Positions 24,399 through 33,436 are shown, counted from the first letter of the stretch. The stretch: 64,000 nucleotides of DNA from Sinomicrobium soli (GCF_003285545.1 NZ_QLNV01000002.1:1-64000), one strand, 5' to 3'. Made by a program: numbers and translations. The notes: generated from the letters alone by a model not told the origin.

Positions 24399-24894
24399 AA
24401 TTGTGTTTTTTAATCAGTTCTTCCCGTACAGCCTTCCTCGCCCTGGAGAGCGCTACCCTTACCGAAGCGGGATTCATTTCCAGCATATCCCCTATTTCTT
24501 CAAATTCATACTGCTCCACGTCCCTGAGCTGCAATACCATTTTCTGCTGTTCAGGCAGTCCCTGCATGATCTTGTGCATCAGGGACACACTGTCCCTGGC
24601 CTCCACCTGCCGTTGCAGCGAGCTCGCCTCATCCGTATAATTGCTGTGTGCCAGCTTCAGGTTCGAGGCCTGTTTGGAGCGAAGCCGGTCGAGGCAGTAA
24701 TTCCTGGTTGTGGTCACCGCAAAGGCTTCCACACTGCGGTAAGCGGTTATCTTGCCCTTATTTACCCAGAGTTTCAGCAATACCTCCTGTAACGCGTCCT
24801 CCGCTTCCTCGGTAGAGGTCAGCAATCGTTTGGCCAGCCGGAACAACTTGTCCTTAAAGGGCATTACCGTATGCAAAAACTCTGCCTGTTTCAT
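24385..24894 (-). CDS. ECF-type RNA polymerase sigma factor
   Basis: A 169-residue sigma-70-family factor with only regions 2 and 4. Region 2 shows KRLLTSTEEAEDALQEVLLK and the following LWVNKGKI; region 4 shows QQKMVLQLRDVEQYEFEEIG then MNPASVRVALSRARKAV as the DNA-recognition helix. It is the first gene of an operon with its anti-sigma factor and two DUF4252 genes. It probably transcribes its own operon, but no promoter motif could be fixed by eye in the 263-base gap upstream. Confidence 0.92.
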   Translation of the reverse strand: MKQAEFLHTVMPFKDKLFRLAKRLLTSTEEAEDALQEVLLKLWVNKGKITAYRSVEAFAVTTTRNYCLDRLRSKQASNLKLAHSNYTDEASSLQRQVEARDSVSLMHKIMQGLPEQQKMVLQLRDVEQYEFEEIGDMLEMNPASVRVALSRARKAVREELIKKHNYGVG

Positions 24895-25157
24895 TTTTCA
24901 TCGATTAGTCTTTCTGTGCCTGTGAAAACCGTTTTTACCATTCTGCCTGCCCGGGCTGCCTCCGGAAGCTTTCCGGGCGGGCTTTCCGGGGTTCTCAAAA
25001 GGGAGACGAACAAGCTTAAAAAATGTTACAAAAAATTTTTAAAAGCCAATAATTACAGTAATTTTAACGTTACATATCACGGTAACCGCCCGTTATTTCA
25101 ACCGAAACAACCGGATCTTTTGACTATATCCGGGGGCCATACCCAAAACACAAACCT

Positions 25158-26627
25158 ATGAAAAAGTTTTTTTACTTCCTCTTAACCGGCATGGTCCTGT
25201 GGAGTTGTTCTGATAATGATGATGAAACCTTTATCCCCCATCCTTCCGAAGAATATGAAATCCAGGATTTCGTATGGAAGGGGCTCAATGAATGGTATTT
25301 CTGGCAGGAAGATGTGGAGAACCTCGGAGACGGCAGGTTTGCGTCCAATAAAGCTTATGAAGATTTCCTGAACACACACAACAGTCCGGAAGCTCTCTTC
25401 GAAGACCTGCTGTACCGGAAAGACGAGATAGACCGCTTTTCCTGGATCGTAGACGACTACGAGGTACTGCTGGGGTCGTTCCGGGGAGAAAGCGAATCGT
25501 TCGGGTTTGAGATCGGGGACCTCGTCAAGGCGTACCAGGATGACGATGCCGTGATCATGTATGTAGGTTATGTGATCCCCAACTCTCCCGCCTCCGAGGC
25601 TGGAATAAAAAGGGGCGATATCATATACAAGGTAGACGACGTAGAACTCAATACGTCGAACTACCAGGTGGTCAACAACTTTTACAACAATACCTCCATA
25701 AAACTCGGGTTCGCCACCGTGGAAGACAATGTGATTACCCCTACCGGGAACACCCAGATACTGAACACCCGTACCGTCCTGGAAAACCCGGTACATCACA
25801 GTGAAGTTATATCGTATAACAACAAAAAAATAGGATACCTGGTGTATAACGGTTTCAGAAATACCTATAACGGCGAACTAAATGATATATTCGAAGATTT
25901 CAAGGGTGAAAATATAGACGAACTCGTACTCGACCTGCGCTATAACGGCGGCGGATCGGTAGAGACCTGTACCTACCTGGCCAGCATGATCTATGGCAAG
26001 GCGTCTGCTTCGGATGTTTTTGCCGAATCGATATTCAACACCAAAAATACCGGGGAGAACACAACGGATACTTTTGCCGACAAAGCCAGGATATTTGATA
26101 AGAGTTCGGGGAATGACACCGGGGATAAAATAGAGATCAACCGTATTTCTTCCCTCAGCAGGCTCTACGTACTGACCAGTGCAGCTACCGCTTCGGCCAG
26201 TGAAATGATCATTAACGGGCTCCGCCCGTATATGGAGGTCGTCGTTGTAGGCGATACCACCTATGGTAAAAATGTAGGGTCCTTTACACTGTTCGACTCC
26301 CCCACTTTTGATTATAAGGACGTAAACCCGAACCATTTGTATGCCATGCAGCCCATCACCTTTACCATCTACAACAAGGACGGGGAAAGCGATTACACGC
26401 ATGGTTTTACTCCCGATATACCGGTATTCGAATACAACTACTGGGACGATATCAGGCCATTCGGAGATACTGACGAAGCATTGCTGGCCACAGCATTACA
26501 GGATATCTCCGGATTACAGGCAAGAAGCGCTGCCCAACCGGAAGAAGCGAGCCGGATGAAGGGGATCAGAAAGAAGCCTTTCTCCAGGGAAATGTATATC
26601 ACCCCGGGAGAAATGAAATCTGAGTGA
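25158..26627 (+). CDS. S41-family peptidase lipoprotein with PDZ domain
   Basis: A 489-residue C-terminal-processing-type serine protease. The lipobox LWSC gives lipidated Cys17. An N-terminal helical cap (WKGLNEWYFWQEDVENLGDG) precedes a PDZ domain (about 115-195, YVIPNSPASEAGIKRGDIIY). The S41 catalytic core follows from about 215, with ELVLDLRYNGGGSV and the catalytic serine in SAATASASEMIINGL, and the lysine further on in TYGKNVGSF. The first and last parts resemble secreted Bacteroidota S41 lipoproteins rather than periplasmic Prc. Substrate unknown. Single gene. Confidence 0.9.
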   Translation: MKKFFYFLLTGMVLWSCSDNDDETFIPHPSEEYEIQDFVWKGLNEWYFWQEDVENLGDGRFASNKAYEDFLNTHNSPEALFEDLLYRKDEIDRFSWIVDDYEVLLGSFRGESESFGFEIGDLVKAYQDDDAVIMYVGYVIPNSPASEAGIKRGDIIYKVDDVELNTSNYQVVNNFYNNTSIKLGFATVEDNVITPTGNTQILNTRTVLENPVHHSEVISYNNKKIGYLVYNGFRNTYNGELNDIFEDFKGENIDELVLDLRYNGGGSVETCTYLASMIYGKASASDVFAESIFNTKNTGENTTDTFADKARIFDKSSGNDTGDKIEINRISSLSRLYVLTSAATASASEMIINGLRPYMEVVVVGDTTYGKNVGSFTLFDSPTFDYKDVNPNHLYAMQPITFTIYNKDGESDYTHGFTPDIPVFEYNYWDDIRPFGDTDEALLATALQDISGLQARSAAQPEEASRMKGIRKKPFSREMYITPGEMKSE

Positions 26628-26682
26628 CGGTTGCTGTCAGGGATATTATAAATTCTGAATTTTGAATTTGATCACACTAACA

Positions 26683-26722
26683 AACTAACAACTAAGAACT
26701 AACAACTAAGAACTAAAAACTC
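26683..26722 (+). repeat. Short tandem repeat (14-bp unit)
   Basis: AACTAACAACTAAG occurs twice in direct succession (26683-26696, 26697-26710), followed by a decayed third copy (AACTAAAAACTC). It lies between convergent genes, and its last two bases reach the stop codon of the acyltransferase gene. A related array in inverse orientation is found at 30989-31034. Both are accompanied by a TTCTGAATTnTGAA-like stretch (26651-26668 and 31078-31093). Confidence 0.7.
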
Positions 26723-27842
26723 ATCTCTCTTTTTTCAGCGCTTTCATCCCGAAGGGAATACGAAGAAAATTAACTTTCATAATAACAAAACGGATCAGCA
26801 CAAAGCAGCTGACAAACGTAAAGATGGCCACAAAGCAGAATTTTGTGAGGATCGGCCATGAAAGGTCCCTGATGTAGTATCCCAGAACGACAATAACCGT
26901 CTGGTGAAGGATATAGAAAGGATAAACCAGTTCGTTCAACATCCTGAGATAAGGCGTATTGGCCTTCAGGTACCGGAGGGAAAACCCGAGAATGGCCATC
27001 ATCCAGCACCAGCGGTTTATGGAAACCAGGTAATAGTATGTTGTGCTCCCGAGGTATTCCCATCCTGTAGAGGAAAACCAGAATAACCCGTAGAGCAGGA
27101 CAACCGCAATCAGGGCCAGGGCCAGGCTGTAACGGCAGGTCTGCCTGATCTTTTCCTGCAGGCGGGCAGAGGAGACTATTAAAAAACCGAAAATAAAAAT
27201 ACTGACATAAAGATAATGTGCAGCCCAGTCGTTATAAAAAGCGCCGCTGATGGGAAACAGGGGTTTTAACAAGCTTTCGCCCATACCCAGCCACAATCCG
27301 GGCAACAGGAGTAACATCCAGCCCCTGGTCCGTTCGAAGCGGAACGTCCTTCGCTTTATCACAAACAACAGCGGGAGCAATAAAACACTGTAAACCAGTA
27401 TATACGTCAGGAACCACAAGTGATGCCAACTGAAATTACCGTCCGGATATGGCTCAAATTCCAGAAAGGTCATAAAAAATGAGAAGTAATGATCTTCTGC
27501 TCCCTGGGCCATCCGTTCGAAATAAACCTGTGGTGCAACCACCAGGAAGATTCCCGCAAGCAGGGGGAGCAGTATCCTCCTGAACCTGTCCTGCAGAAAA
27601 ACCCTCGGGCTTCGGAAATCCAAAGCATAATACACCCCTACTCCCGAGATCAGGAAAATAAGGGGCATCCTCCATTGACTGAGAAAGATCATGGGCCATT
27701 CGATGCCATCGCTTATTTCGTTGTTCTTAATATGCCATTCCCAGCTCACAAACAGCATTCCGGTATGAAAAAACACAAGTAAGGTAAAGGCCAGCACCCT
27801 TAACCAGTCGAACTCGTAACGTCTTATCTTTGTCTGCATCAT
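26721..27842 (-). CDS. Acyltransferase-3 family membrane protein
   Basis: A 373-residue integral membrane protein with about ten helices. Start set at tandem ATGs giving MMQTKIRRYEFDWLRVLAF; an upstream ATG would add ten residues without family support. The opening FDWLRVLAFTLLVFFHTG carries the conserved arginine and histidine of the family (OafA/OpgC-like), thought to transfer acyl groups to extracytoplasmic glycans. Later conserved blocks are WRMPLIFLISGVGVYYAL and, near the end, YPFYILHQTVIV. Target glycan unknown. It is convergent with the protease gene and 72 bases downstream of the AraC regulator. Confidence 0.85.
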   Translation of the reverse strand: MMQTKIRRYEFDWLRVLAFTLLVFFHTGMLFVSWEWHIKNNEISDGIEWPMIFLSQWRMPLIFLISGVGVYYALDFRSPRVFLQDRFRRILLPLLAGIFLVVAPQVYFERMAQGAEDHYFSFFMTFLEFEPYPDGNFSWHHLWFLTYILVYSVLLLPLLFVIKRRTFRFERTRGWMLLLLPGLWLGMGESLLKPLFPISGAFYNDWAAHYLYVSIFIFGFLIVSSARLQEKIRQTCRYSLALALIAVVLLYGLFWFSSTGWEYLGSTTYYYLVSINRWCWMMAILGFSLRYLKANTPYLRMLNELVYPFYILHQTVIVVLGYYIRDLSWPILTKFCFVAIFTFVSCFVLIRFVIMKVNFLRIPFGMKALKKER

Positions 27843-27914
27843 GTTTCTTTTGCGACAAAGAAAGAGCGGCAAGGCCGGTTACAGCGAATGTTCCGGCCGG
27901 ATAGAAGTACTGTT

Positions 27915-29081
27915 TTATAAGCGAGAACTTTTGTTTTCGGCAGATTTCCTGAATGCCCCGGGAGTGGTACCCGTCATTTTCTTAAAGGCCGTAGTGAAGG
28001 CCGACTTTGACAGGTAACCGCTCCTTTCGGCGATTTCTTCGATCTTAAAATGCCAGGTGGCGGGGTCCGACAGCATTTCCCGGGCTTTTCTGATCCTGAG
28101 ATCCGCTATATATTCAAAATACGTTTTGCCAAGGGCCTCGTTGAGTACCTGCGACAAATGATGAGGAGTGGCCCCCAGTTGCTTCGCCAGCTTTGCCAGG
28201 CTCAGTGTTTCTGCAGTGTAAAATTCCGTTTGTTCCAGCCCTTCTAATTTCTCGAGGATGTCCTGCTTGTTCCGGTCATCTAAACCGGACCTCTCGTATT
28301 TCAACCTGACTACCGGCTGGAAAAAACCGGAATCCGTAAGCATTTTATAACTGAAGAAAAATAACCAGGCCGTTATAAAAACAGCCATAAAATGATCTCC
28401 GAGGTCATTCTCATAGCTGAACTTCACAACCAGGTAAAACAGGCTGGTAATCACAAAAAAAACTAAAAAAAATCTTATCCACCCGAAAAAATAAGGATTG
28501 TCCAGTTCCTCCCTTTTCAGGTTCCGCACCCTTAAATACGCCAGCAAAAGATAGATCCCGAAATGAAGTATAATAAAATAAGGCAGATTTCTCCGGAGGT
28601 ATATCGGGTCGAACGGAAATTTCCTGTCGGCTTCGGAAAATGGTACCTCCGGGTGAAAGGCCCACAAAAAGGAATTGTACTTAACGGCATCACTTTCCAT
28701 CAGGAAAGGCACATGATAGAAAAAGTACAGGAGGAATGGTAAAAAATGTAACCAGTCCTTTTTCCTGAACCACGTCCCGCCCATACTCCGTATCAACAGG
28801 TATATCAGCGGCCCGATCAAAAACACCAGAGGTTCGGAAAAATCCACCAGGAACAGGGCCTGTACGATCAGCCCGCTATACCCCAGGAATATCTCCGTAA
28901 GTATCAGTGTACAGGATAAAACAAGTATTGCCAGGATCAGGTTATTAAAAGGTTGTCTGAAGGGCTTCGACTGTAGCAATACGAACAGGAATATTCCCTG
29001 AATGATCCCGGCCGACATCAATCCCGCAAAAAGATCAAAGTGAAAAAAATCCTGTATGGTCAGTATCTGTGTATTCTGCAT
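27915..29081 (-). CDS. Membrane-bound AraC-family regulator
   Basis: A 388-residue fusion of a multi-helix membrane region (about 1-240, seven or eight helices) and a C-terminal AraC helix-turn-helix domain (about 280-385). The latter shows LSLAKLAKQLGATPHHLSQV in the first HTH and IAERSGYLSKSAFTTAFKKM (352-371) in the second, ending TGTTPGAFRK. Such membrane-tethered AraC proteins are common in Bacteroidota and probably sense signals in the envelope. The acyltransferase gene follows on the same strand and may be its target or partner. Confidence 0.9.
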   Translation of the reverse strand: MQNTQILTIQDFFHFDLFAGLMSAGIIQGIFLFVLLQSKPFRQPFNNLILAILVLSCTLILTEIFLGYSGLIVQALFLVDFSEPLVFLIGPLIYLLIRSMGGTWFRKKDWLHFLPFLLYFFYHVPFLMESDAVKYNSFLWAFHPEVPFSEADRKFPFDPIYLRRNLPYFIILHFGIYLLLAYLRVRNLKREELDNPYFFGWIRFFLVFFVITSLFYLVVKFSYENDLGDHFMAVFITAWLFFFSYKMLTDSGFFQPVVRLKYERSGLDDRNKQDILEKLEGLEQTEFYTAETLSLAKLAKQLGATPHHLSQVLNEALGKTYFEYIADLRIRKAREMLSDPATWHFKIEEIAERSGYLSKSAFTTAFKKMTGTTPGAFRKSAENKSSRL

Positions 29082-29219
29082 ATTTATGCCAAACTACGGT
29101 TATTAATCGAAAAAAAAGCACTTTCGTCCACAATAGTCTAAAACTACAAGCGTTCTATGCTATAGATATATTCAAAATTATTTATTTTCGCCATTCATTG
29201 TTTAAAATTAATAAATCAC

Positions 29220-29396
29220 ATGAAAAAGTTATTAGAAAACATTCAGACCCAGATCGAGTCATTCAACACCGAAGCCCAGGCACAAGTAGAAAAAGGAAAC
29301 AAGGCTGCAGGGACCAGAGCGCGTAAAGCCGCACTGGAGATCAGCAAGCTCATGAAAGAATTCCGTAAAGTTTCGCTGGAAGAGTCTAAAAAATAA
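29220..29396 (+). CDS. Histone-H1-like DNA-binding protein (Hc1 type, 58 aa)
   Basis: Short gene encoding MKKLLENIQTQIESFNTEA followed by a lysine/alanine-rich helix with KGNKAAGTRARKAALEISKL and KEFRKVSLEESKK. This is the pattern of the small histone-H1-like proteins common in Flavobacteria (PF07432), which coat DNA and affect compaction. Composition is highly basic with no hydrophobic core. A TATTTTCG 30 bases upstream resembles a -7 element, and an intrinsic terminator follows 43 bases after the stop, so it is a single-gene transcript. Confidence 0.85.
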   Translation: MKKLLENIQTQIESFNTEAQAQVEKGNKAAGTRARKAALEISKLMKEFRKVSLEESKK

Positions 29397-29439
29397 GACT
29401 TTCTTTTCAGAGAGATCTTTCAGTATACTTTCGTCAAGA

Positions 29440-29478
29440 AAAAAACAGGCTCTCCTGCTTCGGGAAGCCTGTTTTTTT
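29440..29478 (+). terminator. Intrinsic terminator after histone-like gene
   Basis: AAAAAACAGGCT (29440-29451) pairs with AGCCTGTTTTTT (29466-29477), with a 14-base loop and continuing T-run. The A-run on the left makes it work in both directions, but only the plus-strand gene is near. Confidence 0.88.
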
Positions 29479-29640
29479 ATTTCATTCAAGAAAAGATGCT
29501 GCAACCCCATGCCGGTCTTCGGGATTTACAGGCCGGAAAAGTTCCGGGTACGGCATTTTCCGCCATTATTTTACTCCAGGCTTATGGCGATCAGTAATTT
29601 TTTTTATAACTTAACCTCTTGCAACCAAAAAAATCGTGCT

Positions 29641-30969
29641 ATGATATCATTTTCTTACAGAATCCGCCCGCTGTACGGTCTGTCTGTGGTACTGCTGGCT
29701 TTCGGGGCCCTTTCCTGTGCTCCGGACAACAATAAAAAGGAAAAGGGGATACTCCCCGACCCCGACAATGCAGCCTTAAAACTCCCCGAAGGCTTTGCCG
29801 CCCTGAAAGTTACCGATAGTATAGGCAAGGCAAGGCATCTTGCCGTCAACAGGAACGGGGATATTATCGTAAAGCTGGAACGTCCGGACGAGGGTAACGG
29901 AATTATCATCCTCCAGGACGAGGACGGAGACGGCCGCGCCGACCGGCAGACCGGTTTCGGAAGTTACGGGGGAACGGGCATCGCCCTGCATGGGGATTAC
30001 CTCTACGCATCGTCGAATACTTCTGTTTTCCGGTACCCGCTCAACGACCGCCAGCTCCCGGAAAGTACCAATGCCCCCGATACGATAATACACGGACTTA
30101 TAGACCAGGGTCAGCACAACTCCAAATCTATCGTGCTGGACGACAAGGGCAGTATTTATGTAAATATAGGCGCGTATTCCAATGCCTGCCAGGAAAAAGA
30201 CCGCACCAAGGGATCTCCCGGAATGTACCCCTGCCCTATCCTGGATTCCGCCGGGGGAATATGGCAGTTCAGGGCCAACGAACTGAAACAGTCGTACGGC
30301 GAAGGCAAACGGTATGCCACCGGGCTCCGGAATGTAGTAGGGCTCGACTGGAACCGCCAGGACCAGTCGCTCTATGTCATGCAGCACGGACGTGACAACC
30401 TCTCTGATCTTTTCCCCGAATTTTTCGACGCCACGGCTTCCGCCAACCTGCCTGCCGAAGTCATGTATAAGATAGAAGAAGGAGATAATGCCGGATGGCC
30501 CTATGTCTATTACGACCAGGAACAGGGCAAATACGTACTTGCCCCGGAATACGGAGGCGACGGAAAAAAAGACCCTGAAGAAGGAAAAGGCGCAGGGGCC
30601 ATTCCTCCGAAAGTGGCCTTTCCCGCACATATGGCCCCTAACGGTTTGCTTTTTTATACCGGCGATATGTTCCCCGAAAAATATAAAAACGGTGCTTTTG
30701 TAGCCTTTCACGGTTCCTGGAACCGCGTCCCGGAGGAACAAACCGGCTATATGGTGGCTTTCGTACCGTTTAAGAACGGGGAACCCGCCGGGGAGTGGGA
30801 GGTCTTCGCCGACGGTTTTGCCGGTACTGCTCCCGTAATGGCCCCCGGCGATGCCCTGCACCGCCCCTGCGGACTGGCACAGGGGCCCGACGGATCGTTA
30901 TATGTTTCGGATGATGTTACCGGTGCCATCTATCGTATCATGTATGACCGGCAGGAAAATAAAAGCTGA
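29641..30969 (+). CDS. PQQ-dependent sugar dehydrogenase-like lipoprotein (sorbosone DH type)
   Basis: A 442-residue lipoprotein of the GSDH beta-propeller superfamily. Start set at the ATG giving MISFSYRIRPLYGLSVVLL with lipobox ALSC; longer in-frame starts add unlikely sequence. Motifs: GFAALKVTDSIGKARHLAVN, GQHNSKSIVLDD, YATGLRNVVGLDW, MQHGRDNL, DNAGWPYVYYD, APNGLLFYTGDMFP and FHGSWNR, all typical of the sorbosone-dehydrogenase branch. The insertion CQEKDRTKGSPGMYPCP has two cysteines that may form a disulfide. It is likely a periplasmic or surface sugar oxidase, but cofactor use is not shown. It differs clearly from the 17.5-kb paralogue. Confidence 0.85.
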   Translation: MISFSYRIRPLYGLSVVLLAFGALSCAPDNNKKEKGILPDPDNAALKLPEGFAALKVTDSIGKARHLAVNRNGDIIVKLERPDEGNGIIILQDEDGDGRADRQTGFGSYGGTGIALHGDYLYASSNTSVFRYPLNDRQLPESTNAPDTIIHGLIDQGQHNSKSIVLDDKGSIYVNIGAYSNACQEKDRTKGSPGMYPCPILDSAGGIWQFRANELKQSYGEGKRYATGLRNVVGLDWNRQDQSLYVMQHGRDNLSDLFPEFFDATASANLPAEVMYKIEEGDNAGWPYVYYDQEQGKYVLAPEYGGDGKKDPEEGKGAGAIPPKVAFPAHMAPNGLLFYTGDMFPEKYKNGAFVAFHGSWNRVPEEQTGYMVAFVPFKNGEPAGEWEVFADGFAGTAPVMAPGDALHRPCGLAQGPDGSLYVSDDVTGAIYRIMYDRQENKS

Positions 30970-30988
30970 GACTGGTTGCAGGTTTATA

Positions 30989-31034
30989 TAGTTTTTTAGT
31001 TTTTTAGTTGGTAGTTCTTAGTTGTTGTTAGTTG
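30989..31034 (+). repeat. Dispersed simple repeat (inverse copy of the 26.7-kb array)
   Basis: A stretch rich in TTAGTT units (AGTTTTTTAGTTTTTTAGTT, then GGTAGTTCTTAGTTGTTGTT) is the reverse complement type of the AACTAACAACTAAG array at 26.7 kb. It lies between the sugar dehydrogenase and aldo/keto reductase genes. About 45 bases later, CTCTGAATTCTGAACTC echoes the sequence that accompanies the other copy. Confidence 0.6.
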
Positions 31035-31190
31035 CATTGAATTGCGAAGTCACAGACATTCGCAGGGCAGTTACATAACTCTGAATTCTGAACTCATAAC
31101 TGGTTGCTTGTTGGGGCTTCGGAGAAAAAGAAGTTCCTTAAAACACATACAATACATGGTTTATAAATAATTCAATATAAATTTATTCAA

Positions 31191-32186
31191 TTGAAATACA
31201 GAACTTTAGGAGATACGGAATTAAAGCTGTCGGTAATCACCTTCGGGGCATGGGCTGCCGGCGGATGGATGTGGGGAGGTACCGAAAGAAAAGAGGCGGT
31301 CAATGCCATAAAAGCGTCATACGATGCCGGGGTGACTTCCATAGATACGGCTCCCATTTACGGACAGGGGACCAGCGAAGAGATCGTGGGAGAAGCCATA
31401 AAAGACATTCCCAGGGACAAGGTACAGCTACTCACCAAATTCGGTATGCGATGGGACCTCGCAAAGGGAGATTTTGCCACGCACAGCCAGGACAATTCGG
31501 GCAGGGACATCGATATTTACAAATATGCGGGAAAGGAAAGTATTATCAAAGAATGTGAAGACAGCCTGAAAAGACTGGGCACCGACTATATAGACCTATA
31601 CCAGATACACTGGCCCGACAGGACCACTCCCATACAGGAGACCATGGAAGCGGTAGACCTGCTTATCCGTCAGGGAAAGGTACGCTATGCAGGGGTATGT
31701 AACTACAGTGCCGCACAAATGGCCGAAGCTGAAAAATACGTTTCCCTCGCTTCCAACCAGGTGCCGTACAGCATGGTGCTCCGGGATATCGAAAAGGACG
31801 TGGTGCCGTATTGCCAGGAACACGGTAAGGGCATCCTGGCCTATAGCCCCATGCAGCGCGGACTGCTTACCGGAAAAATAAAGCCCGGGCACCGGTTTGC
31901 CGGGGGAGACCACCGCGCATCCAATGTGTTTTTCCGGGAAGAGAACCTCGTTCGTACCAATGCCTTCCTCAACAGTATAAAACCCCTTGCCGACAGTAAA
32001 GGGCTCACACTGGGGCAGCTGGTGCTATTGTGGACCCTGGAACAGCCCGGTATTACCATAGCTCTCGCAGGTGCACGTAACGAAGCTCAGGCCGTACAGA
32101 ATGCCGGCGCCGTGGAACAAAATCTCTCCGAAGATGAAATCAGGGAGATCACGGAAAAACTGGAGCAGATCGAACTGGTGTTGTAA
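31191..32186 (+). CDS. Aldo/keto reductase
   Basis: NADPH-dependent (beta/alpha)8 oxidoreductase of 331 residues. It starts with TTG giving MKYRTLGDTELKLSVITFGA; no ATG lies nearby in frame. The catalytic tetrad is visible as Asp52 and Tyr57 (SIDTAPIYGQG), Lys83 (LLTKFG) and the histidine of YQIHWPD. The cofactor-binding C-terminus contains ALAGARNEAQAVQN. Sequence is closest in style to the general AKR/YhdN group acting on carbonyls of unknown identity. Single gene. Confidence 0.92.
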   Translation: MKYRTLGDTELKLSVITFGAWAAGGWMWGGTERKEAVNAIKASYDAGVTSIDTAPIYGQGTSEEIVGEAIKDIPRDKVQLLTKFGMRWDLAKGDFATHSQDNSGRDIDIYKYAGKESIIKECEDSLKRLGTDYIDLYQIHWPDRTTPIQETMEAVDLLIRQGKVRYAGVCNYSAAQMAEAEKYVSLASNQVPYSMVLRDIEKDVVPYCQEHGKGILAYSPMQRGLLTGKIKPGHRFAGGDHRASNVFFREENLVRTNAFLNSIKPLADSKGLTLGQLVLLWTLEQPGITIALAGARNEAQAVQNAGAVEQNLSEDEIREITEKLEQIELVL

Positions 32187-32197
32187 GTAGTTAAAAT

Positions 32198-32230
32198 GGG
32201 TTATTGGGTTAATAGGTTACTGGGTTATTC
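32198..32230 (+). repeat. GGGTTA-type degenerate tandem repeat
   Basis: Four degenerate copies of a roughly 8-base unit (GGGTTATT, GGGTTAAT, AGGTTACT, GGGTTATT) lie between the aldo/keto reductase and the convergent hydrolase. It is intergenic, with no coding or hairpin function seen. Confidence 0.55.
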
Positions 32231-32295
32231 AGGCGATAACTACAACCTGTACTCCTTTCCGGCCAACGCCACCGGAATACCAGGTAGCAAAGGCT

Positions 32296-33147
32296 TTATT
32301 TATCCTTTGCGATCCTTGCAGCCTGCTTTTTGACCTCATCAACCAGTAGCGGGAATGCCGGGTAAACCATATTATGCCCGTAGCCGTCCATTTCGTAAAG
32401 CGTGGTATGCTCATGCCCTGCGATCTTCATCATCCGGGCCATATAGGCGTTTTCTTCATACCTGCCGAGCATTTCCTTTTCCCGGTCTCCCGTGATCAGC
32501 AATACGGGAGGGGCATCGGCCCGGACATGCCATAACGGGGCCATGCGGTCTATAACGGGTTGCGTGTCTTTTATCCCATTTTCCTTCCGGATGTTAAAAT
32601 GTGTGATTACCTGGCCGCTGAAAGGGATGATCCCCGCTATATCATTGGCATCGATGCCGTGAGATGACAGGTAATGCTTATCGAGGATGGCCATAAGGGC
32701 GAGATACCCCCCGGCGGAATGACCGGATACGAAAACGAGATCCGGGTCTCCCCCGTATGCTTCTATATGCTCAAACACCCAGGTTATGGCTGCAGCCGCA
32801 TCTTCGATACACTGTTCCGATCTTACTTTCGGCGACAGGCGATACCCTGCCCCGGCCACTGCGATCCCACTGTTTTTCAGGGCTTCCGGTATTTCCCGGT
32901 GCCCTGCCGTAAGGCCTCCGCCATGAAACCATATTACCGTAGGGAATTTCTCCCCACCCGCAGGATAATACAGATCGAGCCGGCACTGCTGTTCCGTATA
33001 TGTATCCTTCTCAACGCTATTACCGTAATACGCAATATCCGATGCTGTCTTATAATCGCTCTGGGCATACGAAAACATATTGAAAACCAGCAGGAAAAAC
33101 ATTGTCGCGGTCCTGTGGTCAGAAAGTGAGGCAAACAGTGCAGTCAT
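32296..33147 (-). CDS. Secreted alpha/beta hydrolase (esterase/lipase type)
   Basis: A 283-residue hydrolase of the BD-FAE/hormone-sensitive-lipase-like group. The oxyanion motif WFHGGGLTAGH, nucleophile Ser in SGHSAGGYLALM, aspartate in LLITGDREKE and histidine in DGYGHNMVYP form the catalytic set. The N-terminus has a signal-like helix (MFFLLVFNMFSYAQ), preceded by a longer basic region; a start a little upstream or downstream is possible. A short-chain carboxyl ester substrate is likely, perhaps acetylated sugars. It is convergent with the reductase gene and divergent from the thioredoxin lipoprotein. Confidence 0.85.
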   Translation of the reverse strand: MTALFASLSDHRTATMFFLLVFNMFSYAQSDYKTASDIAYYGNSVEKDTYTEQQCRLDLYYPAGGEKFPTVIWFHGGGLTAGHREIPEALKNSGIAVAGAGYRLSPKVRSEQCIEDAAAAITWVFEHIEAYGGDPDLVFVSGHSAGGYLALMAILDKHYLSSHGIDANDIAGIIPFSGQVITHFNIRKENGIKDTQPVIDRMAPLWHVRADAPPVLLITGDREKEMLGRYEENAYMARMMKIAGHEHTTLYEMDGYGHNMVYPAFPLLVDEVKKQAARIAKDK

Positions 33148-33402
33148 GATAAAATATTTAGGTCTGATTTCTGAGTACATGGCCAAAATACGTTATCTTC
33201 CGGTAAAGGAAAAGAAGAATCCCTGATTTTTACAAGGCTCCATCTTTCCGGGAGGGCGGGCCCGTATAAAGACAGGTGTGCTGCCGTTCCCGTTCCATGC
33301 CCATCCCGGTGAGAATGCACCTCCCTTTTCGCAATACGGTGACGTTCACCGCCGTTTCCCTTAATTTTATACTAAAGCCCGAGGTTATATGGCTGGAAAT
33401 TT

Positions 33403-33410
33403 TAACTTTG
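33403..33410 (+). promoter_or_regulatory. Bacteroidota -7 element (TAACTTTG)
   Basis: Exact TAnnTTTG match 27 bases upstream of the chosen start of the TlpA-like gene. It lies inside a possible longer reading frame, which argues that the downstream ATG is the true start. Confidence 0.55.
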
Positions 33411-33436
33411 CATCTGAACCAATAAATTCAGGATTA

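Noticed and set aside
24871-25161. 96-codon plus-strand frame between the sigma factor gene and the S41 protease gene
   Set aside because: It begins inside the sigma gene, has no hydrophobic or domain pattern and covers the likely promoter region.
29776-30861. 361-codon frame opposite the second sugar dehydrogenase
   Set aside because: Antisense shadow of a clear gene with good motifs on the plus strand; no recognisable protein.
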